64,000 nucleotides of DNA, taken from NCBI RefSeq assembly GCF_035918235.1, contig NZ_CP109485.1, positions 10,075,001 through 10,139,000 on the forward strand, given 5' to 3'. The notes below the pieces were generated by a model, which saw only the letters and a list, made by a program, of their open reading frames with translations, was not told the DNA's origin and ran no database searches. Of the stretch, positions 26,342 through 35,489 are shown one piece after another (the first letter of the stretch is position 1; each line of letters begins with the position of its first letter). The stretch is from Streptomyces sp. NBC_01445. Its GTDB lineage: Bacteria; Actinomycetota; Actinomycetes; Streptomycetales; Streptomycetaceae. Position numbers and translations under genes: made by a program.

Positions 26342-26858
26342 TCAGCAGGCGGCCTGCCGGGCGAGCACGAACTCGGTGCTCGGCTTGCGGCGGGTCGGTC
26401 GGCGAGCCGAACGGTCCGAAACCAAAGAAGCGATCGCCTGGTAGGTCGCGGCGTAGTCCTCGCGTGGGCCGGTGTAGCGCTGGAGCGGGCACCACTGCCG
26501 CAATTCGGCGTTGGCGTGCTCGACGCAGATCTGCTGTGAGGACTGCCGTCGGCGCATCTCCCGCCAGGCGTACCGCTCGCCGAGCGGCGCGTCGCCCTTC
26601 GGCTTCTTCGGAGGGGCGCTGATTTGGTCAGGGAATTCGTTGGCCAGCCCCCGGTAGCCCTCGTCGACCTCGGCCGTCACCTTCGGGTGGAGCCGGAACT
26701 GCTCGGCGATCCCCTCGGTGCGCATCGCGGTCAGATCGGTCAACTCTTCGATCACATCGCCGAGATGTGCACGCGAGACGCCGCAGAAGGCAGAGTGGGT
26801 CAATGCCGCACGGGCCCACTTCTTGGTCAGACTCGAAGAACCGTGCGGCCACTGTCAC
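26342..26858 (-). pseudogene. Transposase C-terminal part (IS5-like, DDE_Tnp_4 type)
   Basis: Reads SRAHLGDVIEELTDLTAMRT, KVTAEVDEGYRGLANEFPDQ and CVEHANAELRQWCPLQRYTG, the last aspartate and glutamate regions of a DDE transposase found in Streptomyces. The N-terminal half is absent, so it is a remnant. No inverted repeats could be paired. Confidence 0.6.
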
Positions 26859-26970
26859 GTCACGGCTGCCCGCCGATGATCAATGGGTGTGGCTCTTCCG
26901 CGGGAACTGTCCGAACTGGAGACTTCCCTACAGAAGAGCAAACGCAGCCGGCGAAGCATCGGCCCGAGCA

Positions 26971-27501
26971 TCAGGGCCTCAGCAGTCCGCCCACCCACCA
27001 GTCGTGCGGCTTGCCATCGTTGGCGATGCTGCGATTGCGCAGTGTCCCTTCGACGGTGAAGCCGAGTTTCTCGGCGACGGCACGCGAACCGGTGTTCCCG
27101 GCCATGGCCCACCACTCGATGCGGTGCGCGTCGAGTGTGGCCCAGCCCCAGTCGCACAAAGCCTGAGCGGCCTCAACCGAGTACCCGCGTCCGCGCTGCT
27201 CCTTGACCGCCCAGTAACCGAGCTCCCAGACGCCGCGGCTGATGAGGGTCAGGCAGTACGAGCCGATCAGGGCACCGGTGTCCTTGCGGAACGCGCCGAG
27301 GGTGTAGTCCTTGTCCTCGGCCCACTGGGCGGGCAGCTCCTCGCCGACGAGCTTCTCCGCGTCCGCACGCCGGTACGGCACCGGCACCGGGGTGTAGAAC
27401 TGGATGTCTTCGTCCTGGCAGGCTTCGTACACCGCATCCACGTCGGCAGGTGTGAAGGCCCGCAGCAGCAGACGGTCGGTCTCGAGAGTCACTGGATCCA
27501 T
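26971..27501 (-). CDS. GNAT N-acetyltransferase, RimJ/RimL type
   Basis: A 176-residue enzyme with the RimJ/L pattern: TLETDRLLLRAFTPADVDAV at the start, LGYWAVKEQRGRGYSVEAAQ as the acetyl-CoA-binding motif A, and the typical end AGNTGSRAVAEKLGFTVEGT. It should transfer acetyl from acetyl-CoA to an amino group of a protein or small molecule. The ATG at 27501 fits the family start; an open frame extends upstream. It stands alone among remnants. Confidence 0.85.
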   Translation of the reverse strand: MDPVTLETDRLLLRAFTPADVDAVYEACQDEDIQFYTPVPVPYRRADAEKLVGEELPAQWAEDKDYTLGAFRKDTGALIGSYCLTLISRGVWELGYWAVKEQRGRGYSVEAAQALCDWGWATLDAHRIEWWAMAGNTGSRAVAEKLGFTVEGTLRNRSIANDGKPHDWWVGGLLRP

Positions 27502-27820
27502 CGCGGCAGTATGACCACCATCAACAAGCAGCGACCAGCGAATATCCCGACCGAGCACCGCCCATCACAAGACCCCGGGCTGGTCAACGCTCGTCGCAAC
27601 ACCCAGATCAGCTGCCCCCCGAGACGGAGCTACACCCAGCATCAATCGCGGACCTTGCCGTTACGCAGAGATGGCCGTCCGTACGTCGGTCGGCCGGGCC
27701 GGGCCGAAGAAGTACGACGGTGGTGACCGTCAGAACGGTGAAGGCGGCGCGTCGTCCAAGAGGACGAGGTCCGCGGAGGGGCCGAGCGGTTTCGTCGGCA
27801 CGCTCGTGACTGCTGCCAGC
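27502..27820. other. Intergenic, nothing recognised
   Basis: Divergence is absent (both neighbours read leftward). I see no gene, repeat or clear promoter element in this stretch. Confidence 0.3.
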
Positions 27821-28459
27821 TCACTGCGACCAGGGCGCATCGGTGATGCGCTCAATCACGGACGTGCGGTGGAAGCCGGGAACGGAGCGTTCCAGGTAGT
27901 CCGCATTGAGGGTCCCGTACGTGGTGTCCGGACGGTCCTTGAGCCCCTCGATGAACGTTTGTACGAATTCCTTCTTGAAGTTTCCGCGCGGATGAGCGGC
28001 GACGATGTCGTCCACCTGGTCGCCCTCGAGTCCGTCCAGGCCCCAGCCGACCGCGTCGGTCAGAACGCCGTAGTTGGTGGCAGCGATCTCCGGGCCCATC
28101 CGGCCGGGAATCCCCGGCGTCGTGTGCAGCGCGATCGCCGTCCAGACCACCTCGGCGGCGCCCTTGGGGAACCCGCGGTCGAGCAGGAACTTGCGCGCGT
28201 GGTCGGCGCCGTCGAGCTCGAAACGCTGTTCCTCCTCGGAGTACGGGGTCAGGAGGCCGGCGTCGTGGAACATCGCGGAGATGTAAAGCAGCTCGGGATC
28301 GGGCTGCAGGCCCAACTCGCGCGCGTGCAGGGAAGCGAAGAGAAAAACACGCCGGGAGTGATGGAAGAGCAGGGGCGTGATCGTTTCCCGGAGGTGGCTC
28401 GTGGCCTCCGCCACGGCTGAGGTCTCGGGAATTTCCACCCCCGCGATGATGTTGCTCAT
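27821..28459 (-). CDS. HD-domain protein, cyanamide hydratase-like
   Basis: A 212-residue metal-dependent HD protein: LLFHHSRRVFLFASLHAREL supplies the first histidine, SAMFHDAGLLTPY the HD pair, and WTAIALHTTPGIPGRMG a further histidine. Spacing and the 'T.YG.L...YL' tail resemble cyanamide hydratase or the HDIG-type small hydrolases in actinobacteria and fungi. It should act as a soluble hydrolase or hydratase; the substrate is unknown. The start ATG at 28459 is the family-like one (MSNIIAGVEIPETSAV). Confidence 0.82.
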   Translation of the reverse strand: MSNIIAGVEIPETSAVAEATSHLRETITPLLFHHSRRVFLFASLHARELGLQPDPELLYISAMFHDAGLLTPYSEEEQRFELDGADHARKFLLDRGFPKGAAEVVWTAIALHTTPGIPGRMGPEIAATNYGVLTDAVGWGLDGLEGDQVDDIVAAHPRGNFKKEFVQTFIEGLKDRPDTTYGTLNADYLERSVPGFHRTSVIERITDAPWSQ

Positions 28460-29063
28460 GCGTCCGCTCTTTCCGCTGAGATCTGTTACGAGTGGACTGT
28501 GCGTCCGTTGTTCTCATAGTCATTGGGACATCGACCCGATGGTTCCAACCTCCCCTGAAGTCCACGGTGATGCGTGAGTCCCGGATCGTAAGGGGCGTGT
28601 TGGTTGCGAGCATGCTGCACGGGATCTCCGCGCCGATGGGTGGCAACACAGGCACGTTTGTTCCCGTGCCGCGCGTGCGGGCGTGACCAGAGCAGACCTA
28701 CCCTTGGATGCCGTCCGTGCCGAGGCGAAACCACCACACCGTGCGGACGCCTGAACTCACACGCTCAGCGCAGTCCGAACGCACACGGCCCGGTACTCGG
28801 CCTAGAGCGTGTCTCTTTTATGAGTTGATCAACTGATCGGCGACCCCCTGAAGACGTGCTCTCGGAGCGTGAGACGATCGCCTCCCGCCTGTCGGTGACC
28901 CATCCGAGCGTTGTTTGGCGGCTGCGCGTTCGCCCTCGATGGTCGGAGTGCCGTGGCGGCTAGCGTGGACGCATCGTCCAGGTGCGGGCGTACCTCACTC
29001 GCCCCAGAACGGCCGTTCAGGCGGTAGCGGTTCTCCGACCTGCGAGCAATGGAAGGGCCCGAC
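28460..29063. other. Intergenic with an IS-end copy
   Basis: No gene is convincing in these 600 bp. The segment 28,802-28,840 (CTAGAGCGTGTCTCTT and following) matches the outer end of the IS5-type element at 31,370-31,408 in inverted orientation, about 80% identical over 39 bases by eye. Confidence 0.5.
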
Positions 29064-30083
29064 ATGTCCAACCACTTCACCGGCCTCAGCCTTGGACCAC
29101 CACTGGGCGACCAGCGTCTCGATCTGTGCGACCTGTACGCCTTCGGGGCACCCGGCGATCCGAGCAGGACCGTTCTCATCCTCAATGCCAATCCCAATGC
29201 CGATGCCCTGCACCCCGACGCCGTATACCGACTGAACATCGACAACGACGGCGACTACCTGACCGACATCGCCTTCAGCTGGGTCTTCAGCCCGCCGGCA
29301 TCCGACGGCTCCCAGACCTACAGCGTCTTCATGGCAACCGGTGCGGAGTCCTCTATGCCCGAGGCAGTCGGCACCAAGATCGTGTCGAACGCCGCCGTCT
29401 CTTTCGACCCTCAGGCCAAGGTGGTCAGCAGCGGCGACTACAAGGTGGCCGCCGGTAGCCGCAGTGATGCCTTTTTCTTCGACTTCGACGGCATCAAGAA
29501 TCTGTTCGATACCAGCGGCAACCGGAATTTCACCGCGCCCCATCTTGGTGGAAAGTCCCCGTGGACCGGCGTCGACTCCAACAGCACGGCCAACGTCTTC
29601 TCCATGGCCATCGAACTGCCGACCGCGGAGCTGGCCCCCAAGCCCGAGCTGCACATCTGGGGCCGGTGCAGCGTCCTGCGCGACGGCGAACTCGTCCACG
29701 CGGACCGGGCCGGGCACCCCTCAATGAGCAGCTTCTTCAACACCGACGACACGAAGGAGGAGTACAACGCCAGCGAGCCGGTTAACGACCGGGCCAGGTG
29801 GACGGATCAGTTCGTCCACCTGATGGGCCACACCGGCGGCTACTCGCGTGAGCAGGCGATCACCGCGCTCGACGAGCACGGCCTCCTGCCGGACGTGCTG
29901 CACTTCGACCCGTCCAAGCCTGCCGCGTACCCGAATGGCCGGACATTCACGGAAGACGTCATCGACATCCGCGTCGCGTTCCTCACCAAGAACGAGGCGC
30001 CGCCCACCGGTCTGACGCCGCACACCGACACCCTGGACCGGTTCCCGTACCTCGGCAACCCGCACCCGGCAACCACCTCCTGA
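29064..30083 (+). CDS. DUF4331 family protein
   Basis: A 339-residue protein. It opens HFTGLSLGPPLGDQRLDLCDLYAF and continues NANPNADALHPDAVYRLNID, with GGKSPWTGVDSNSTANVFSMAIELP and LTKNEAPPTGLTPHTD, all characteristic of DUF4331, a beta-rich family of unknown function in many bacteria. The ATG at 29064 was chosen for its GGAAGGG site; an ATG at 29049 lies upstream. No signal peptide is seen, though many relatives are exported. It is flanked by matching 16-base direct repeats at 28,802 and 30,155. Confidence 0.85.
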   Translation: MSNHFTGLSLGPPLGDQRLDLCDLYAFGAPGDPSRTVLILNANPNADALHPDAVYRLNIDNDGDYLTDIAFSWVFSPPASDGSQTYSVFMATGAESSMPEAVGTKIVSNAAVSFDPQAKVVSSGDYKVAAGSRSDAFFFDFDGIKNLFDTSGNRNFTAPHLGGKSPWTGVDSNSTANVFSMAIELPTAELAPKPELHIWGRCSVLRDGELVHADRAGHPSMSSFFNTDDTKEEYNASEPVNDRARWTDQFVHLMGHTGGYSREQAITALDEHGLLPDVLHFDPSKPAAYPNGRTFTEDVIDIRVAFLTKNEAPPTGLTPHTDTLDRFPYLGNPHPATTS

Positions 30084-30179
30084 CGGATCCTTGCGGGACG
30101 CACCCGGGGTTCCGACGGCCGAGCCGGGACAGGCCGATCGATCAGTAAATCGGACTAGAGCCTGTCTCTTCGGAGATTT

Positions 30180-30437
30180 CTAGGAGCGCCATTCCTGCTG
30201 GTAGGCGGGATGCTCGGCATACGACTGGGCAAGGACACGAATCGCGTGGTTGCGTCCCGGGTGACGCGAGTCTGCAGGGTCCATGGCCGTGCAGTCCCGT
30301 GCCAGCATGTCGACCAGATCGAGCATGGGCAGGTGGCTGTCGAGCGGGGCGTCTCCGCCGAACGTCTGGGCAACGTAGGCGTAGGCGTGGTTGTCCTCCT
30401 CGATGCGAGCGCGGAGGAACTTCAGCAGGTCGTCCAT
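30180..30437 (-). CDS. DUF6221 family protein
   Basis: An 85-residue protein starting MDDLLKFLRARIEEDNHAYA and ending NHAIRVLAQSYAEHPAYQQE, which I recognise as DUF6221, a family common in Streptomyces and its mobile elements, of unknown function. Family members are often longer (about 110-140) with a tryptophan-rich middle that is shortened here. It lies between a transposase and an IS-like end, so it may be a passenger. Confidence 0.75.
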   Translation of the reverse strand: MDDLLKFLRARIEEDNHAYAYVAQTFGGDAPLDSHLPMLDLVDMLARDCTAMDPADSRHPGRNHAIRVLAQSYAEHPAYQQEWRS

Positions 30438-30498
30438 GCGCTCATCTTCGCGCGCGGCCCTTCGCCTCTGTGAGGCGTGCCCGTAATCGTCTTCGTGG

Positions 30499-31349
30499 TC
30501 AGCTGCTGGTCCAAATGAGGATGGCGGCGAGGTGGAGTGCGGCCTGGTAGGCAAGGGCGAGTTTGTCGGTTCGCATGGCCAGGCCCCGCCACTGTTTGAG
30601 TCGGGCGATGCAGCGTTCGACGGTGTTGCGTTCTTTGTATGCCTCGCCGTCGAAGCCCGGCGGGCGGCCTCCGGCACGGCCTCGCCGGAGGCGGTGACCG
30701 ATCTGGTCGGCGGGCTGCGGGATGACAGCTCGGATGCCGCGCCGGCGGAGATGCGCGCGGATCGCGCGGGAGGAGTACGCCCGGTCGGCGAGGACGAGTG
30801 CCGGTCGAGTCCTTGGTCCCCAAGTCCCGTTCGTGGAACCCAAATTCTGGCCATGACTGCCTCGAAGGCCGGGGCGTCACCGGCCTGGCCAGCGGTGACG
30901 TGCAGAGCTAATGGTCGCGCTCGACTGTCACTGGCCAGGTGGACTTTCGCGCTCAGGCCGCCGCGGGAGCGTCCGAGTGCATGATCGTGCGGTTCTGAAC
31001 GGTCGGGTGCCCCCCTTTTCCTGGCTCCGGCAGCGTGTTGGTGGGCCCGGCAGATGATTGAGTCCACCGACACCGTCCAGCCCACGTCGTCACCGGCGTC
31101 CGCTGCGGCGAGGATCGCCGAGAGAATCCGTTCCCAGGTGCCGTCAACGGCCCATCTGAGCAGCCGTTTATGTGCGGTCTGGAACGACCCGAGCTCACAG
31201 GGCAGGTCCCGCCAGGGGGAGCAGGTGCGGTACTTCCACGCGATGGCCTCAAGGGTCCGACGGTGGTCGTGGTCGGCCCACCGTCGGCCACGGACCGGAT
31301 CGGCCGCCATGAGCGGCTCGATCCGGGCCCACATCGCGTCAGTGATCAC
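30499..31349 (-). pseudogene. IS5-family transposase, frameshifted
   Basis: The N-terminal frame reads MITDAMWARIEPLMAADPVR to about codon 190, including SVDSIICRAHQHAAGARKRG and GGLSAKVHLASD. The frame then shifts near 30.84 kb to PALVLADRAYSSRAIRAHLR and ERNTVERCIARLKQWRGLAM. All three catalytic regions are present but in two frames. A programmed shift is possible in this family, but no slippery run is evident, so I call it broken. Confidence 0.75.
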
Positions 31350-31482
31350 TAACCGGACAGGCGCATCCGATCAACTGACCAACCCATCAAAGAAACACGC
31401 ACTAGCCTCGACACCACGAGCGACGATGAGTTCGAGGCTGTCGGACTTCTGGGCTGCTGATTGTGCCGAGCATGTACGCGCC

Positions 31483-32808
31483 TCATTCTTTGGGCTCGCT
31501 CGGCACCAACGGGCCAACAGCGGTGTCCCCCTCCGCCGCCAGCTCAGCGTAGGACGGCAGTTCGCGCATCCGGCGCAGCGGCGACAGGAAAACGGGCAGG
31601 AAGGTGAGTGATTGGCCGACCGCCCCGGCCAGCAGCGTGCCGCGGACGCCGATCGTCGAGCCGAGCAGGCCGCCGAGCAGCGCCCCGAAGGGCATCGTGC
31701 CCCAGACCAGGAACCGCATCGTCGCGTTCATCCGGCCGAGCAGCCCAGGCGGGCACAGCGCCTGCCGGAAGCTGACCTGGTTGATGTTGTAGACCACGAT
31801 GCCCATCCACATCGCTATCTGCGCTGCCGCGAGCAGCCCCACCGTCCAGTCGCGCTGCACGAACGGGGTGACCAGCGCGCACGGTCCGGCGACCGCGCTC
31901 GCGACCCAGATGGCCGGTCCCTGGCCGACCTTTGCCGCGAACCGTCCGGCCACCAGAGCACCGATCAGGCCACCCACCGCCGCGGTCGAGGTAAGCAGAC
32001 CGATGACGCCCGGCGAGAGCCGCAGTTGGCGGGCGAGCAGCACGTAGAAGACGGCGGAGATCACCGAACCGAAGAGGTTGGCCGAGCTGGTGCACATGGC
32101 GATGGCGCGGAGTACCCGGTGGGCGAGCACGAACCGCAGACCGTCGCGGATCTCCCGGAGCAGGTTGGGGTCGGGGCTGCGCTTGGGGCGCGGCGGCCGG
32201 ACCTCGATCCGCGTCACCCACGCGGCCGACCACAGGAAGCTCACCGCGTCGACGAGCAGCGCGTAGGGCGCGGTGAGCGCCTGGATCAGCGCGCCGCCGA
32301 GGCTCGGTCCCGCGATCTGGCTGACCGACTCGCTGGCCTGGAGCTTCGCGTTGCCCTCGACCAGCCGCTCCCGGTCGATCAGCTGGGGCAGGTAGGACTG
32401 GTAGGCCACGTCGAAGAAGACCGTGCTCACCCCGGTGGCGAGCGCGACCACGTACAACTGCTCGATCGTCAGCACGCCGAGGAGCTGAGCCACCGGAACC
32501 CAGGCCAGCAGGGCGGCCCGAACCAGGTTGTTGACGATCAGCACCCAGCGGAAGCGCATCCGCTCCACCCACGCGCCGGCCGGCAAGCCCACGGCCACGA
32601 ACGCTGCGGTCTCGCACGCCGCCAGCACCCCGACCTGCCAGGTGCTGGCGTGCAGCACCAGGATGGCGACGAGAGGAAGCGCCAACTGGCTGACCATTGT
32701 CCCGAACTGACTGACCGTCTCACCGACCCACAGTCGACGGAAGTCGGCGTGCCGCCACAGTCCGCCGCGGTCAGCCGGTCGGTCGGGCGAGGGCTCGGGA
32801 GCAGTCAT
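31483..32808 (-). CDS. MFS exporter (MFS_3 / enterobactin-exporter type)
   Basis: A 441-residue transporter with 12 predicted helices. The N-terminus GGLWRHADFRRLWVGETVSQ, then FVAVGLPAGAWVERMRFRW and QSYLPQLIDRERLVEGNAKL are typical of the MFS_3 group that includes EntS and macrolide-like exporters. It is divergent from a winged-helix regulator at 32883 with a palindrome between them, suggesting inducible efflux. The substrate is unknown. Confidence 0.87.
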   Translation of the reverse strand: MTAPEPSPDRPADRGGLWRHADFRRLWVGETVSQFGTMVSQLALPLVAILVLHASTWQVGVLAACETAAFVAVGLPAGAWVERMRFRWVLIVNNLVRAALLAWVPVAQLLGVLTIEQLYVVALATGVSTVFFDVAYQSYLPQLIDRERLVEGNAKLQASESVSQIAGPSLGGALIQALTAPYALLVDAVSFLWSAAWVTRIEVRPPRPKRSPDPNLLREIRDGLRFVLAHRVLRAIAMCTSSANLFGSVISAVFYVLLARQLRLSPGVIGLLTSTAAVGGLIGALVAGRFAAKVGQGPAIWVASAVAGPCALVTPFVQRDWTVGLLAAAQIAMWMGIVVYNINQVSFRQALCPPGLLGRMNATMRFLVWGTMPFGALLGGLLGSTIGVRGTLLAGAVGQSLTFLPVFLSPLRRMRELPSYAELAAEGDTAVGPLVPSEPKE

Positions 32809-32826
32809 GGGAAACTACCGTGGAAG

Positions 32827-32850
32827 AGTGATTGGGTTTTGTCAATCACT
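32827..32850. promoter_or_regulatory. Inverted repeat in MFS/regulator intergenic region
   Basis: Perfect arms AGTGATTG and CAATCACT separated by 8 bases lie in the 74-bp gap between the divergent exporter and regulator genes, where an operator is expected. Confidence 0.65.
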
Positions 32851-32882
32851 TATCCTCCCAGCCCTTCAGGAGGCTGCTGACC

Positions 32883-33380
32883 ATGACCGAACGCCGGCTG
32901 GCGACCGACGCGGAGGCGAAGGCGCTCGCCTCCGCGCTCCGCCTGCGCATCCTGCGCATTTGCCTCGGTGAGGCGCGCACCAACAAGGAGATCGCGGCGA
33001 TCCTTGGCGGCGATCCCGCCAGCGTGCTGCACCACACTAGGACGCTGGTGCGCACCGGTTTTCTGGAGGCCCAGGAGGAACGACGCGGCGCGCGCGGCGC
33101 ACGCGAGATTCCCTATCTGGCGACGCGGAAGTCCTGGCAGCTCGATGCGGTCGCACAGGACCGGTCGATGCTCGACGCGTTCCTGGAGGAGCTGGCCCTG
33201 GCCCCCGCGGCCGAGGTCGACAGCACCCGGCTCGGGCTACGCCTGCCGCCGGCGGAGATGGAGGAGTTCCAGACCCGGCTCCGCGCCCTGCTCGAGGAGT
33301 TCGCCGCCCGCCCGGACGACCCGACCGCGCCCGCCTGGTCGCTCTTCATCGTGGTGCACCCCGACCCGAACCGGCCTTGA
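32883..33380 (+). CDS. Winged-helix (ArsR-like) transcriptional regulator
   Basis: A 165-residue regulator with a CAGGAGG site. The helix-turn-helix reads ASALRLRILRICLGEARTNK, EIAAILGGDPASVLHHTRTL and TGFLEAQEERR, the standard ArsR-type winged helix at residues 12-75. The C-terminal part is acidic and helical and may dimerise. No metal-binding cysteines are present, so a metal sensor is unlikely. It probably represses the divergent MFS exporter. Confidence 0.87.
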   Translation: MTERRLATDAEAKALASALRLRILRICLGEARTNKEIAAILGGDPASVLHHTRTLVRTGFLEAQEERRGARGAREIPYLATRKSWQLDAVAQDRSMLDAFLEELALAPAAEVDSTRLGLRLPPAEMEEFQTRLRALLEEFAARPDDPTAPAWSLFIVVHPDPNRP

Positions 33381-33693
33381 CGATCCGACCCGGCCCTGAC
33401 CGGACACGATCGCCTCCGAGTGTCGACGTACACGTGAACGTCCTCGCCGGCTGGTCGAGATCCGGGCCACGAAATCCCAGGTCATGCTGCATGCCACCTT
33501 GGCCGATGCCCACGGCAGCACACTGCTGGCGGCCCATCCCCGGGCCATTGGCAGGGGTGCCCGTGTCGTCGATGGCTCGCATTGGGACGGCCTGCCCACC
33601 GGCAAGGGACGCCCGACCACCATCAGCGGTGTCCCGGTCCAGCCTCGTCGAGAACGGCCGCGGGGCGAGGAAGTCGGGCCCTTGCAGGCCTTG

Positions 33694-35191
33694 GTCAACT
33701 ACCCGGTCGTGAAACGACCGGGCTTGCTGCTCGAGTCATTACTGGCTGTGATGGGGTCGGCTGCGTCCAGTTCTCACGCGATGAGGGTGAGTTCAGGGGC
33801 CGTTGACTGAGCCCCGCAGACCCACGCCATCCAGCCGCGTTGGCGGATGTTGTGGGACGCGTTGTGGTCCGCGTGCTCAACGAAGCCGCAGACCCGGCAC
33901 GAGAAGACGGCCTGGGAGGGCCGGTTGTCGCGTGCGGTGTGATGGCATTGCGAGCATTCCTGGCTGGTGTAGGCCGGATCGACGTACACGACGGGCACCC
34001 CGGCCCGCTTCGCCTTGTAGGCGATGAAGGAGCCGAGCTGGGCGAATGGCCAGGAGTGGAGCGTGGTGCGTTGGGGCTTTCTCAGCCGTGCCCGCTCGCG
34101 GATGCCCGTGAGTGTCTCCAGGGCGATCCCGCGACCGGTGCGTTCAGCCTCCGCCACGATCCGCTTCGAAATCTTGTGGTTGATGTCCTTGTTCCGCCGG
34201 GCTTCCTTGCCCGCGTGCTTCTTCGCCCGCCGCTTGGCGGACTTGGTGTGCTTCTTCTGCAGCTTGGAACGCAGCTTGCGATCCCGTTCCCGCTTGCGGT
34301 TGATCCGACGCCCGCAGTGGCGCTCGCCATCGGAGGTAGCGGCGACGTTCACGATCCCCAGATCCACCCCGAGGAACCCGGCCGGATGAGTGTTCAGATC
34401 CCCCTCGGCGATCTCGCACGTCGCGATCAGGAACCACTTCCCGCCCTGGCACACCAGGTCGGACTCACCCTGGCGGTGCGCAGCCAGGACCTCCAGCTGC
34501 CCGGCCTGCCCGGTGAACGCCACGCCCTTGAGCCGGCCCGCGGTGGTCCAGATGGACACCGTGCGTGCCTGGTGCTCCCAGGACAGCATCCGGTCGTCGT
34601 AAGGCTGCGCCGCCTGGGGCCGGAAGACCACCGGCTTGCCCGAGGCCCGGACATGCCGCCTGGAACCGGGCCGCCCGTACCGGCCGTTACGCAGGTTCGC
34701 CCTCAAGGTGGTGTAGGCATCGCAGGTCTTCTTGATCGCATGCTGGGCGGCCTGCGCGCCAAGCCCCCACCGGAAGCGGATCTCGGCATAGGCGTGCTTG
34801 CGGAGCTCCAGCGGACGTCGCGCGTTTTCCTCGAATGCAACCCCGGCCGCCCAGGTCGCCGCTTGATTGCAGGCGTGCAGGGTCGCCTCAAGTGCCGCCG
34901 CCTGTAAGGGCGTCGGCAGCAGCTTCACCCGCACCACCAGCTTCACGAGCAGCGAACCTATACACCTGAACGAAGACCCACCACACGTTCGCCCCCGCCC
35001 CACCCGAACGAGCGACACCCGCCCCCGGCCCTCCCGGCGCACACCGCCGTAGCCCGGCTCCGCCGGAACGCCCCGGGCCGCTCCGCGGCCGTCATGGCCT
35101 GCGGCACATCGCGGCGACGCTCCGCGTCGCACCCCGTGGATGCGATTCCTCCCGGGCGTAAACGCCCAGGGTTCCTCGCAAGAATCCGCTG
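33694..35191 (-). mobile_element. TnpB-only IS200/IS605-type element, copy 2
   Basis: Read on the minus strand, the 1498-bp element starts CAGCGGATTCTTGCGAGG at 35191, has a left-end hairpin (CTGGGCG/CGCCCGG), tnpB, and a right-end hairpin CCCGGTCGT/ACGACCGGG at 33,702-33,722, and ends GTTGAC. No tnpA is present, as in IS1341-type elements. There is no target duplication. It sits inside istA. Confidence 0.85.
33774..34946 (-). CDS. tnpB: TnpB RNA-guided endonuclease, copy 2
   Basis: A complete 390-residue TnpB (OrfB of IS200/IS605). Residues 5-180 form the wedge and REC region. The RuvC triad is intact: D195 in FLGVDLGIVN, E277 in GIALETL, D360 in EHADHNASHN. The zinc ribbon CSQC...CRVC is present. 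TnpB enzymes cut DNA guided by an RNA copied from the element's right end and the adjacent flank; here the flank is CAAGGCCTGCAAGGGCCC of istA. The GTG at 34946 was chosen by comparison with the copy at 48778. It is nearly identical to that copy. Confidence 0.9.
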   Translation of the reverse strand: MKLVVRVKLLPTPLQAAALEATLHACNQAATWAAGVAFEENARRPLELRKHAYAEIRFRWGLGAQAAQHAIKKTCDAYTTLRANLRNGRYGRPGSRRHVRASGKPVVFRPQAAQPYDDRMLSWEHQARTVSIWTTAGRLKGVAFTGQAGQLEVLAAHRQGESDLVCQGGKWFLIATCEIAEGDLNTHPAGFLGVDLGIVNVAATSDGERHCGRRINRKRERDRKLRSKLQKKHTKSAKRRAKKHAGKEARRNKDINHKISKRIVAEAERTGRGIALETLTGIRERARLRKPQRTTLHSWPFAQLGSFIAYKAKRAGVPVVYVDPAYTSQECSQCHHTARDNRPSQAVFSCRVCGFVEHADHNASHNIRQRGWMAWVCGAQSTAPELTLIA

Positions 35192-35301
35192 AACAGGGCC
35201 GCGGCCACCCGGATCGAGGTCGGGCGTCGACCGTTGTCGGTCTATGACGAGCTGACCGGCACGCGTCCCTTCACCACCCATCGAGCGACGAAGGAATCGT
35301 C

Positions 35302-35381
35302 TTGAGCGAGCCCGCCGGCTACCGCATCCGCACCGCGGCCGGCAAGCTCGGCCTGCCCCACCTCGCGGAAACCATCACCTA
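35302..35381 (+). pseudogene. IS21 istB, first 26 codons only
   Basis: TTG at 35302 overlaps the istA stop (TTGA) and gives LSEPAGYRIRTAAGKLGLPH then LAETIT, the start of an IstB helper ATPase. It ends at a stop 1-2 bases into a repeat that looks like another IS end. Confidence 0.55.
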
Positions 35382-35432
35382 GGGCTCGTCCGGCGGATCA
35401 TGGGCCGAGCCAGGGCAGGACCGAGGCGAGGG
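35379..35432. repeat. Left copy of direct repeat flanking the methyltransferase gene
   Basis: GGGCTCGTCCGGCGGATCAT at 35,382 resembles GGGCCTGTCCGGCTGATCAT at 36,279; similarity extends over about 50 bases in the same orientation. Both look like ends of Streptomyces IS elements. Confidence 0.55.
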
Positions 35433-35489
35433 CCGGCCAGTGCCCTAATCGTGTTGACCGCCCCCGGCAGGCAGTGCTGGAGTCGGCAC

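Larger units (their letters stand above)
30155..31408 (-). mobile_element. IS5-type element with CTAG ends and possible passenger gene
   Basis: The right end, read leftward from 31408, is CTAGTGCGTGTTTCTTTGAT; a related left end CTAGAGCCTGTCTCTT lies at 30,155-30,170 (13 of 16 matching). Between them are a transposase and, on its 3' side, a complete DUF6221 gene. The left boundary is less certain, because the transposase's own 3' end could have been nearer 30,470. Confidence 0.5.
33440..35305 (+). pseudogene. IS21 istA C-terminal part, split by a TnpB element
   Basis: Left part: VEIRATKSQVMLHATLADAH, HPRAIGRGARVVDGSHWDGL and GEEVGPLQAL, up to 33693. Right part from 35192: NRAAATRIEVGRRPLSVYDE then THRATKESS and stop at 35305. 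These are consecutive parts of an IS21 transposase C-terminus. Joining ...CAGGCCTTG to AACAGGGCC restores LQALNRAAA in frame. The N-terminal part is missing and the frame also shifts near 33,450. Confidence 0.7.

Noticed and set aside
28610..28686. Short plus-strand frame (LHGISAPMGGNTGTFVPVPR)
   Set aside because: Too short, no ribosome site and no recognisable family; kept as intergenic.
30499..31349. Programmed frameshift in the IS5 transposase
   Set aside because: No slippery heptamer is visible at the shift and the downstream sequence also contains extra residues, so decay is more likely.
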